NCBI RefSeq assembly: GCF_020520425.1
Contig: NC_079487.1
Coordinates: forward strand, 132,702,385-132,766,384
Direction of reading: 5' to 3'
Length of the DNA stretch: 64,000 nt
Origin: Spinacia oleracea
Taxonomy: Eukaryota > Streptophyta > Magnoliopsida > Caryophyllales > Amaranthaceae
In this document: positions 25,101 through 36,143 of the stretch, one piece after another
Numbering within the stretch: position 1 is the first letter of the stretch
How the letters are laid out: every line of letters starts with the position of its first letter
Program-made: the position numbers and the translations under genes
The notes under the pieces: generated by a model
What the model saw: only the letters and a program-made list of their open reading frames with translations
The model's database searches: none
What the model was told of the DNA's origin: nothing

Positions 25101-28100
25101 AGCATCACCATTGGTGAGCCTTCATTTGGGGCTCAAAAACCTTTCATAATTGCTTCTTTTCCTACAATTGTGAGTACTTATTTTTGAAACCCCTTGTGAA
25201 ACTCAAACATCCAATGCTGAGACCCTTGTGAAACTCAAACATCCAATGCTGAGACTCTTAAAAGTAATTTTTCATTTATTAATGAAGGAATGTTTTTCAA
25301 TTTTTTTTTAAACAAACTTTCCTTTGTACTGGCTCAAACTAAAGTGGGAGTTATGGGAGGGAAGGACTGAAGGAGTGATATTTCTTTTCTCTTATTGTTG
25401 TTTCCTTCCGTTATCACTCATGGAGTATTCAGATTCGCAACACTTTTTCTCCTTTTGAGCCCCTATTTGAAGCCCCCATTGGTGTGTTCAATCAGGTTTA
25501 ATCAATTCCAATAAGTTTGGATAAGATCAGGTTTCATTCGGCAAAGAGAACACACCCTAAAATTGCCTAAATCTCCTTATTCACAATCGCTTTATTTAAC
25601 TCTTGTACTCCCTTCGTATTTTTTTTTGTACTCACTTCTAAAAAGGGGTGTTTTTCTTTTGTCCTCGGTTTTTTACAAACATATTTTTTTTTACTATCTT
25701 ACCCCTTTATCCCACAATAATTACCCCGTACACCTTTTCACTATCTCTCTCCTACTTTTACCCACCTTTTTTACACCCGCCCACAATTTTACTACCACTT
25801 TTACTCTTTCTTACTCTCGCTCACCTCTTCTAGAAACAAGAGTCTACAGTATTGGGTGCAGAAAAAATAAAAATAAAAACCTGGAGGGAGTATTATGTTT
25901 CGCACAGTACAACACATGGACGTGCATTGTGAAAAGAGGTCAAAGTGTGCCCCCAAAATTAGAAATATATTAATTGGCTATCTGCGTAGTGTCTAATACT
26001 ATATTTTTTCCTTTTTCTGTTTCAATATCTATGATGTTAACATAGACTTGTGTACATACTATACATTCTTTTGAATTCTCTGATTTTTGAAGAGCTCACT
26101 TCTTGATGTAGAATGTCAGGCAAGTTGGAAGGCGTATTTTGGAGTATGTCTCAAATACGCGGGGCCTAGCTTCTGGTTTACAGTTCCTCTGTAGTTCAGG
26201 ATCTTCATTGACTGCACTTTTTCAAGGCTTGAAGCATGCTTTGAAGCTGGTAAAATTTTGACTTTGTTTGGTTTGCTATAAGTTCTTTCTATTCGAATTC
26301 AGGTCATTCTTCTCTAAGTTCATGCCATGCTATATTCTGTTATTTAGTTATTTAACTACCAGTTATGATCTTATGGATGCTAATCTAGTGATGTGCCTTA
26401 GAAAACTTCACCAAAGGTCTCACATAACTACCATTGTAGATGTACATTTTTCAACTGTTCTATTTTATCATGAACTGGGGAGCTTTCAGCAGCTGAGATT
26501 TAAATTTATGACTACAGCCATTTCCTTAAACTGGAAGTCCTTTCTTCGACTATTTCAGGTACAGTTGGATTCCGTTCTTGTCAATTTCCAGAGTCTTCAT
26601 CACTTCTTTTTTCTCCTGTGCAAAATTTTTAAAGAAGGATTTTCAACTCCTGCTCATCCAGTGGGAACTTCATCGGATGAGATGAGTCTTAAGTTTGCAT
26701 CCCAAGGTGGGTTCTTGCAGCAGACAACCCTGAACTGTTTGCAAGTGAATGACAGAAAACAGTTCTTCAAGATTGAGAAGAAACTTTGGGAGAGTTTCAG
26801 CTCTGAGCTTGCTGAAGTTGCATGGGCTCCTGTGAAGAAATGTTTGCATAAAGGAATGACTTTCATGGATTTCAGAATTTCACAGGTGCGTAATCGATTC
26901 CAATGGTTTTTGCAACCCCACTTTATTTACTAAGTTTTTTAGATGGTTATGCCATTCGTTGAAAGGAATATCCGATTATGTAATCTCGACTAACTCTTTC
27001 CCTTCTTTTTGTGTATGATTATGCCTCTGGATGTCTGTTTTGGTACTATATAATACAGAGTTGTGTAGAACTTCTTAATGTTGAACAATAGACAGCATAG
27101 GCTATGTTCTGAATATGGCAGGTTGCATTTTATCATACCCTGTTCGTTGGACATGCATTTTTGGAACGCCCGACACTTAAATCTCTAGCTGATTACTACC
27201 CTTGTCCTTAAATGACATGCCGCATGTAATTGGAGGTCCTTTAAGAGAGATTTAGTTAAATTACCACAACTATCCTATTGTTATTTAAGTTTTAACATCA
27301 TCATATCAATATACACATACTTTTTCCTTGACCTTTTTTGTTTAAGTTAACATTAAGTATGTAAAATTCTAAGTTAAACGTTAAATATTAGAAAGTGACC
27401 TATTCTTATGGGACAGCGTAAAATATAAATGTGGTCTTTTGTTATAAGAAAGGTTGTTTCTTGTTGACCCCTGATTTGGGTCATAATAACTGTCTACTAT
27501 TACACAGTAAGAAAGAAGCATAACCACTTATATAATCAGCTACTTCACACCCTATGAGTTTTGACAGTTCTCTGATTGTCTTCTCTTACCCAGGGTTGGA
27601 GATAGGGGAGGGAGGGGGGGGGGGGGGGGGGGGGTGGCTGGTGGGGGCCATGGCCTCCCCAACCAACCCAAATATTGGTTAAAAACTTAAAACCTTTTAA
27701 TTACATGCTTTCGATAGATATAAAATCTAGCTTGGCTGATAAGTTTTAGGTGTGCAAAAGCTTCCTCCATCAACTGTAAGGGGTCAGGGGTTCAATTCCC
27801 GTTCAATCCTCTTTTTCCCTCACATTGTCTTAGTTGGAAGAAGCAGTTGTTAACTCAGTTTTCCATCAAACAATGCGATCTTTTTTGGAGTATGTCGTTG
27901 TAAAATAAATATTTATTTAAAAGTATGTTTTATATTTTTTAGAAAGTTGATATAAAAAAAAAATTCCTTGGCCCCCTAATACAAAAAATTATGGTTCCAC
28001 CATGGCTCTTGCCGCTGTTGAAAACTTTCGAAACATTCCTTATATCATATGGACATGGATACATAGAGTGTAACCTCTCAGAAACTTAAAAAAGTTCTGT

Positions 28101-31100
28101 CTATGTTGACTCTTTTGACAAGTCAGATTTTTCTGTTATATCTACTGTAGAATAGCAACAGTATAACCATGTTTCACTGACTACCAGTTCGACATACCTC
28201 ATACTACACAAACTTCACTTGTTGTTTAATTATTGCTGATTTCCTTTTTTATTATTTCGCTGTATTATCTATAATGCTGTTGGGGTTTTGTTGGATTTAT
28301 TTATTTATTTTGTGGACTTGTGGCATAATTACTGTTAAAAGAATGAAAGAGTGTTCTTACCAGTATTCATATGACCAATGTGGGCTGTGTACACAGTGCA
28401 TGATTTTTTTTGCCTCCATGAACGTGGAAGAATATGCACTCAGTAGCAACTAGCTAACTAGGCTCAATCTTCCTGCATATTAACCTTCCTTGAACCCTCT
28501 TAGATAAGAGAAAGAATGGAATCAAGGGAGGATGGTAAGGTCCATTCTGGTCTTTAAATCGACTACATGTGATGCGAGACAAGATATCTTGTTTTACTTC
28601 ACATCACTTCTTTCGTATCGTAAGTGTGTAAATTTTCTTGATCTCTGGAAGGTATTGGATACAAAGGATACTACTATACTAGGCAGTGTTTATTTTTCCA
28701 TAGGTGAGATGGATGCCTGCAACTTTTGCAAACTTCTGCAGAGCTTTAAACTTTTTTCAAGATCAGCTTTTTTTTTTTCCTGTTCATTCTGATATGGTGA
28801 AATTTCATTGGGTTCTGACCTGAGCTCAGCAGTCAGCAGATTATTAACTTAGCTGTTGTGAAGTTTGAACTTCATCTACAGGTTGTTTCCTAAATGATTG
28901 TCCTGACTTATGTTTCCTAGGGTAGCCATGGGGAGCCTTTCATGACCTCAGACCAAGTTCAGTCTGTACAATACTGATATATGTCAGGATTCGCTGATTA
29001 GATGTTGATGTGGGTGTCTCTCGGGATGATTCATATCCACATTCTGCAGCTTCCAAGTTCCGCCATTCTTTTCTTCCTTTCACCTTTCCTCTCCTCTCCT
29101 TCCATTTTTCTTTTTACATAATCTTGATATGGTGTTGGGTGGAGGTGAAAGAGAGTTCCACAGTTCCTCCATGGTCCACATCACCTTCACCTCAATGATG
29201 GCAGGATTCTTTGATAGGAGGGTGGGGAACAGAATCAGGTGTATGCACAGTTCTGGAATCTGGGCCAGGATTTTACAGTCAAGGGTACATGGGAAGTGAA
29301 CAGTTAAATGTTGAACCAAATCATCAATTTCTTTCTCTATTTTATTCCCATCCCTTTGTCTTTTTGGAGATGCATGAGAAAATTCAGTAGCAGCAAAGGA
29401 ATTAGTGTGTTATGTGTTAAAATCGTGCATGTGTGCTTTTGTTCTAATTTTCTTACATTAAGACGTACCTTTTCACATGATGTATGAGGATGAGGCATCT
29501 ATGTATATGAGTGAAACTGTATAGAACATTTTAGTGAGATATGGTTTAGTTGATAATGCTCCAAAGCTCAAAATTATATTAGATTTTGCCTTAATCATCA
29601 ATCTCTAAATTCCATGTTCTGAGCTTCCTTAATTGTTTGCGTCCTCAATACAAATCTTGTCTGTTATGGTTAGACTAATGTGCTCAGTTTTGTTACTTCT
29701 TTCTGCAGATGTCTTGTGTCCGTTTGCTTGAAATCCTGCCCATTTTGTTTGGCGAATTTATACAATCATCTGATGGGTCTCTTTGGAAATATTCGAGGAA
29801 GATGAATGGCTTTTCCGACTTTAGCTGGCTCCATGATCTTGTAGATTGGGGAAAGTCTGCACTGGAAGTGGTGGTTCGATACTGGAAGCAGTCAGTGAGT
29901 TCTTTGCTTGCTTTGCTGAAGGGTTCATGCAATGAAAGATCTGGGGCGATTGTCACATCTATTGAAAAGTTAATTGCATCAGGTAAGTTATTAATTCTTT
30001 TTGGCCTTTCTTTTACGACTTCGCAATTATGTTAACTGATACTATTCACTTTGTTTCCTTGCTGGCCTATGTCAAATGCTTTGTTGAGCAGATGCGGTTC
30101 CAATGGCTTCGTTGCGGGAGCAAGTATCACTTCTTTCTGCTTCATTGTCAGATAGAGTTTCATATATTGATAAATCTAATCGGAAGTCAAAACCACCATC
30201 AGATGGATTGGAAGCTGGGAAGAAGAGCTCGCCTATCGATATTGAGTCCTCTGTGCAAATTTTGGACACTGTGGACAATAGAAGCAAGGGAAATTACGAC
30301 CCTGTAATTCTTTTGTCAGATGAAGAGACAGAAGATGTTGAATCTCCTGTTTCAGTTCGTGATTTTATAGAACCAAGTAAGGAAGATGTTTTGGCTCCTT
30401 CTGCCGATAAGCCTGTTTTGCAATCCAACATTCGAAAGAAGACTTCTGAATCTAGCACTACACAGAATTTGTCAGATGCTTTTGGGAAAAGAGTTTCCAT
30501 AAAAGATGCTGCTCTTGCTTCAATGTCTCAGAAATCTGTTGTGACAAAACATGCCTTGACACCAACATCTCTAACCAAAATAAATGACAAGGAGATTAGA
30601 GAAAAGGACATTTTAAAGAGTATTGCAAATGAACCCATCTTATCTCTTGACAAAGCAACTGCTAGAGCATCCCCTGCTGAAGCAGCCAAAAACAAACACT
30701 TGGTTAATGCCCAGAAAAAGATAGTTTCTGGTTCAAATGACTCAATTTTAAAGAAAATCGTGCGTGATACTGAAGATCCATTAGAATTTGCATTGAAGTC
30801 TGCTGGACGTAATCATTCATCTCTGAAAACACAGAGTTCCTCGTTTCCTAAACGGAAACTCATTCAACTTGCAGATCCTGTTGATAGCAGATCTGTATAC
30901 TTACGGAAGCTGGAGGCAGCAGCCAGACGATCGAAGCCTCCAATGATGGATGGATGGTTTAGGGAAATACTGGAGATGGACTATTTTGCTGCCGTCGGAA
31001 TAGCTACTGATCAAGAAGAGAAGATTAAGACCCCTCTTGGTTTAAAGGAGATTCCAGTAAGTTTTGAGTCACCTAAGCAGTATCTGGACATTTTCCAGCC

Positions 31101-34100
31101 CTTGGTCTTGGAAGAGTTTAAAGCCCAATTACGTAGTTCTTTCCAAGATGTGTCTTTATTAGAGGAGATGTCTTGTGGCAGTTTGTCTGTGGTTTCAGTT
31201 GAACGAGTTGATGACTTCCATCTTGTTCGATGTGTCCATGACGAGCATGGTTCTTCAGTATCTAGCAGTTGTCTTGAGAATGACTTAGTTTTACTCACTA
31301 AACAACCCATAAAGAATTCTCCTCATAACGTTCACTTGGTAGGAAAGGTATGGACTAATAATCTAAATGCTCTATATATGCTTAAATAATTGCATTTTGT
31401 CAGTTTCAGTTTCTCTCAATTCTTGCCTCTACTTTATATAGTTCTTCTTCGGTATGTTTTGCAGGTGGAGAGACGTGAGAAAGACAACAAAAGAAGGCTA
31501 AACATGCTTCTGATAAGATTTTATCTTGTAAGTGGATGTTCACGTTTGAATCGGGCTAGAAAACAGCTTCTTGAGAGAAGCAAATGGTATTTGAGTCGTA
31601 TTATGAGCATTACACCTCAACTTCGAGAATTTCAAGCACTTTCTTCAATTGAGGTCATCCCTGCTGTACCAGTTATATTGAATCCTGCTGACCATTCACA
31701 TGCTTCTAGTCAGAATAGAAAGGTAGATTTGAGCAAGCTGTCACGACCAATGCAGCAAGTGCTTAAGTCAACCTTCAATGGGAGTCAGATTCAAGCAATC
31801 AGTGCAGTTGTAGAAACCCCTGATTCTAGAAATGATTTCGATTTGTCTCTTGTTCAGGGTCCTCCAGGTTTGTGGCTCTCCTATCTAACATTAGTTTGCA
31901 CTTTAACGATTTACTTCTTGTTATGTGATGATATTTATATACAGGTACTGGGAAGACACGCACTATTGTGGCTCTTATCAGTGCGTTGCTTGCAGTATCA
32001 TTACGGCCAAATACCACGGAAAAACAATTGAGTAGCAGTTTGAAACTCCATTCTACTCCATTCACCAATTTCAGGAAAAGTATAAGCGAGTCTGCTGCTG
32101 TTGCGAGGGCATGGCAGGATGCTGCCTTGGCTAGGCAGCTGAATGATAATGCTGGGAAGGATATGAAAATGCCAAGGACCTCTATGAGAAAGAGGGTGCT
32201 TGTTTGTGCTCAATCAAATGCTGCAGTTGATGAATTAGTCTCAAGGTTAGCTGGTGAAGGTCTATATGGTATTGATGGAAACATGTACAAACCATACCTT
32301 GTACGTGTTGGCAATGCAAAAACAATACATCCAAATTCATTACCTTTTTTCATTGACACACTAGTAGAACATCGTCTCGCTGAAGAAAAGATGGCTGTGG
32401 GAGATGGAAAAGATGACTCGACTGTAGAATCTTCGACAACACTACGTGATAGTCTAGAAAAGACAGTAGACCGAATTAAATTTTACGAATCTAAACGTGC
32501 TAATTTGAAAGATGAAGGTGCAGATAAAAATGGTGCTCCCGATAATGAACATCTTGAATTTGATAATGGAAAGAAATTATCTAATTCAGAGCTGGAGGTT
32601 AGATTGAGAAGCCTTTATCATCAGAAAAAGGAGATCTATATGAGGCTTGCAGCAATACAAGCACGGGAAAAGAAGACTAGTGAAGAAATTAGAGTGTTAA
32701 GGAATAAACTGAGGAGGTCAATATTAAGGGAAGCTGAAATAGTGGTTACAACCTTGAGTGGCTGCGGTGGAGATCTATATTCGGCATGCTTTGAGCCCAT
32801 GTCTAATAGTAAAATTGCAAGCCTGTCTGAGCATAACTTGTTTGATGCTGTTGTCATTGATGAAGCTGCTCAGGTAAGTAATGCTGCTTTTGGTGTAGTT
32901 GTTTGTTGAAGTTTGCCTGGGTCGTCCTGATTTCTTTCTGATGTCTGCTAAACTTTGGAATTCTTTATTGTAGGCTTTGGAACCAGCCACTCTTATACCT
33001 CTTCAACTTTTAAAATCAAGTGGCACAAAATGCATCATGGTGATTAATAAAGAATCTGTTGGCTTATTTGTTTTGGAGAAGAATCTGTTGGCTTATTTAG
33101 AAACTGATGTTAACATCTAAATTTTTTCTTGAAGGTTGGTGATCCAAAGCAACTTCCTGCAACAGTCCTTTCTAAGGTTGCCAGCAGATATTTGTACGAA
33201 TGCAGCATGTTTGAGCGCCTACAGAGAGCTGGTTATCCAGTCATCATGCTCACTGAACAAGTAACTTGAACTCAACTGCTTATTAAATTTATGATACTTT
33301 TGGTGCTTTCATTGCTGATAGGAGTACATAGCGTTTTTGCAGATTGTTATCTAAATCCCCCTTCAGACGGTTTCATTAAATTGTTCAGTTTCTAATGTTG
33401 TAGCTTATAGATATTTATGTCACTTGTTTGCAGTATCGGATGCATCCCGAGATAAGTTGTTTTCCATCCTTGCATTTTTATGAGGGCAAGTTGCTGAACG
33501 GTGTTCAGTCATCAAGTAAATCAGCACCTTTTCATAAGACTCCAGGTCTTGGACCTTATGTCTTCTATGATGTCAGTGATGGTCAGGAGTTATATGGCAA
33601 AAATGCTGGGTCCTCATCCCTCTATAATGAGGGTGAGGCAGATGCTGCTATTGAAATAGTGAAATTTCTTCAGGAAAGGTATCAGGGAGCTTCTTATTTT
33701 GGATATCTATCGGTCTATCCACTTAGTTGAAATTGGTTATGTATTTTTTTAATGCTTTGTTCAGGTATTCTTCTGAGTTTGTTGGTGAAAGAATTGGAAT
33801 TATTACGCCATACAAGAGCCAACTTTCCCTCTTACGCTCAAGATTTTCCCGTGCATTTGGATCATCTATTTCTTCAGAAATGGAGTTTAATACTGTAGAC
33901 GGCTTCCAAGGTCGGGAGGTTGACATACTAATTCTTTCAACAGTTAGATGTTCAGATACATATTCTAAAGCACCCAAAATGAACTCTAGCAGTATTGGGT
34001 TTGTTGCTGATATAAGGCGAATGAATGTTGCTCTCACAAGGGCAAGGCTTTCTCTGTGGATTTTGGGCAATGGGAGGACATTGCAGAAAAATAGTGATTG

Positions 34101-36143
34101 GGCTGCTCTTCTGAAGGATGCCAGGGAGCGGAATTTGGTTATTTCTGTGAGAAGGCCTTACAAGTCCATATGTGAGAACATATTGGGTAAAAACCCCGAC
34201 ACTAAATATTCTGATGATTATCGTGGGACGCTGAGTGAAGAAAAAAAGAAAAGTCATCATGTGATGCCAATAGAAAGTAATCGTGAGGGGTGTAGATGGA
34301 AGAGTAAGAACAAGGAAATGAAGCATGGACGTGAACACAATAAACCTTCTACAAGTGAAGGCTTGGAAACTACCAAAAGCAAAGTTGAGACTACTGAGAA
34401 ATGTAAGAAGAAGGCTGAGCAGCAGAGAATTTCAGAAGATAATCATAAGAGAATGAAAAAAAGTAAAAGTAGGAGTGTCGACCTACCTGAACAAGAAAAA
34501 GGTGGTCTTGTGAAAATCTCAAATCCACCAGGGTCAAGTGAGGATGCTCATAGGAGTGGGAAAACAGTTAAAAAAACTAGTGATGTACACCAGCTTGAGC
34601 GTGAAAATAGTGGCCTTAAGAACATATCTGATACAGTGGAGTCAAAAGGAGTTGAAAAACCTGCACTGAATAAAAACCAGGAAGATAAAGCTGGTCTAAG
34701 GTCACATGTTAGCTGCAAGGTACGAAGTAAAGACATGGATGCTGGCGGGAAGCTTTCTGCTGAGATTGAGAAACCAAAGGACATGATTTCCAAAAGAAAG
34801 CAACAGCGAGAAGCCGTGGACGCCCTTCTTTCTTCATCCCTTTTACCTTCTAAGAAATCCGAAACTTCAGCCAGAGCCAAGGCCCACAAAAGGCCTCATT
34901 CTCCATCATCTACAGGTGGCGTTTCTAAACCCACCAAGCAACAAAGAGGTACAGTTGTCTTCTAGTGATGCTATAAAGCCTTTAATTAACATCTATCTCT
35001 TTTGTTATCCTCTTTTTTTCTGTGTTAAAAAACCAATCGTCCTCATTACAAGATAACTTATGAAGATATTAGGATGACTACTCCCTCCGTTCCTTAATGT
35101 TCTACTCACTTTCGAATTTGAGTTATTTCATAAAGGTCTACTCACGTCTATTTTATTCTACTTTAAGCGAACACTTCTTACCCTCATTTCCCAACAATAT
35201 TTTTTCACTCACTTTCTCTTACTTTATCCCCCTTTTTCTTACACCTACCCACTTTTTTACTACATCTCTCAACACTTTTTTTTCTTACACCCGCTTATCT
35301 TTTTTCAAATTTTCCTAAAAACAAGAGTGTACAATTAGTGAGTTGAACACTAAGGAATGGAGAAAGTATATTAAGAATGAGTTTCCTTTTCTTTCCTTAA
35401 GTCTTGTATTTCGAGGCATTCATTCTTATACTATCTCCGTTTCATATCGATCTTTACGGTTACTATTTGCACAAATATTTAGACAAAGGAGAAGTGTGTG
35501 TGTGTGTAAAAAGGTGGGTGAATATAATAAAATATGCATAAAATAAGAAAGGGTGTGTAAAAGGTGGGTAGAGTAAGAAAAAAAATTAAGGAAAGTAAAA
35601 CAGAGTGAGTGGAAAGATGTAAATGTTGTGGGTAAGAGGGGTAAGATACTAAATTTTCATGTCAAAAAATTGTAGAAAGCACAATGTAAAGAACTTTATG
35701 AAACAGACTAAAACAGAAAGCGTAAAGATCATTGTGAAACGGAGGTAGTACATGAGTAAAACTTCAAACAACGTGCTAGGGAGTCTGATCTAGTGAATAT
35801 GGCTTATCTTGTAGCTTAAAGTGCAAGATTAGCTGAAACTCGTGAAAGTCTCTCAATAAGCTGTATACATGCTTTACCTAGTTTCTATCTGAAGGATGAA
35901 CTAAAATCTTATTAATACCATAATATTTACAAGGGCATTTAAAATACAGTACGGTGTTTCTTATACTCTGTTTCTTCAATTCTTAAGAAGTGGAGATTCC
36001 TCTATGTGATCTGCCTCTTTACGAGGAAAGATGATGTCATTCTGTCAGTTACTGATGGGTTTTCAAGTTTGTGTTTTTTTTTTACTGTTTTGTTGGTAGG
36101 CCTACAAGCTGAACAAGGGAAGAAAAAGGACAGGAATGTGTAA
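19136..36143 (+). CDS. SEN1/senataxin-like superfamily 1 RNA/DNA helicase, about 2,394 aa, 22 exons
   Basis: SEN1/senataxin helicases unwind RNA:DNA hybrids and act in transcription termination and genome stability. Exons: 19136-19278, 20339-20720, 21394-21510, 21612-21694, 22792-22938, 23100-23248, 23345-23475, 23571-23693, 23818-23891, 24189-24770, 24852-25113, 26112-26249, 26559-26885, 29709-29982, 30092-31347, 31465-31867, 31945-32873, 32974-33039, 33135-33260, 33434-33678, 33765-34948, 36100-36143. Phase closes throughout. Residues 1-900 form a helical SEN1 N-terminal-like region (GVYALLFFKSRKSRSIGHRL). A charged low-complexity linker follows. UPF1-like motifs: GPPGTGKT 1528-1535, DEAAQ 1836-1840, GDPKQLP 1864-1870, YRMHPE 1905-1910, DGFQGRE 2031-2037, VALTRAR 2074-2080. 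The tail is lysine/serine-rich, nuclear-signal-like. Intron 7 has a GC donor; exon 11's donor lies in a MITE. If the last splice is skipped, the protein ends RGTVVF at 34965 instead. Confidence 0.9.
21826..21893. repeat. 21-bp tandem repeat, about 3.5 copies, in a helicase intron
   Basis: AAATATGTCATATTTTCTGAT repeats perfectly three times and then decays to AAATATGTTACG. It is in intron 4 and has no coding role. Confidence 0.9.
25099..25490. mobile_element. MITE with about 35-bp inverted ends at the exon 11/intron 11 border of the helicase gene
   Basis: The left end (CACCATTGGTGAGCCTTCAT, then GGGGCTCAAAA) and the reverse complement of the right end (CACCAATGGGGGCTTCAAAT, then GGGGCTCAAAAG) match over about 35 bases. 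Inside, a 33-base unit with GAAACTCAAACATCCAATGC is tandemly duplicated at about 25190-25256. The only in-phase GT donor I can find for exon 11 (TTG|GTGAGC at 25113) lies inside the left end. Confidence 0.7.
25491..25560. repeat. Fragment of the AAGTTCAG-rich element family
   Basis: Words such as AATAAGTTTGGATAAGATCA and GAGAACACACCCTAAAA resemble the intron element at 262-430. It is short and has no clear left end, so it is probably a remnant between two MITEs. Confidence 0.4.
25606..25892. mobile_element. Stowaway-like MITE in helicase intron 11
   Basis: TACTCCCTTCGTATTTTTTT on the left pairs with the reverse complement of AAAAACCTGGAGGGAGTA on the right, with TA edges. The inside is pyrimidine-rich (CTCACTTTC-type words) and resembles the inside of the 35081 copy. 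Confidence 0.8.
27600..28015. repeat. Repeat-derived segment with a 21-base G run in helicase intron 13
   Basis: A run of 21 G lies at 27614-27634, followed by GTGGGGGCCATGGCCTCCCC. The segment ends near TTGGCCCCCTAATACA. GGTTCAATTCC at 27790 looks like a tRNA B-box, which is common in SINE or tRNA-derived pieces, but no complete A-box/B-box pair was recognised. The intron (26886-29708) is the longest in the gene, and the rest of it is AT-rich without coding character. Confidence 0.4.
35081..35366. mobile_element. Stowaway-like MITE in the last helicase intron
   Basis: CTCCCTCCGTTCCTTAATGT pairs with the reverse complement of ACACTAAGGAATGGAGAAAG, with TA at 35079-35080 and 35367-35368. It lies just after the position where unspliced translation would end (34965). 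Confidence 0.85.
35431..35748. mobile_element. Stowaway-like MITE, CGTTTCATAT-CGATCTTTACGG subfamily
   Basis: CTATCTCCGTTTCATATCGA pairs with the reverse complement of AAGATCATTGTGAAACGGAG, with TA on both sides. A diverged relative is at about 50384-50690. Only about 60 bases separate it from the previous MITE. Confidence 0.85.

Noticed and set aside
27785-27805. Possible tRNA or SINE B-box (GGTTCAATTCC)
   Set aside because: No cloverleaf or matching A-box at the right distance was found, so no tRNA gene is called.
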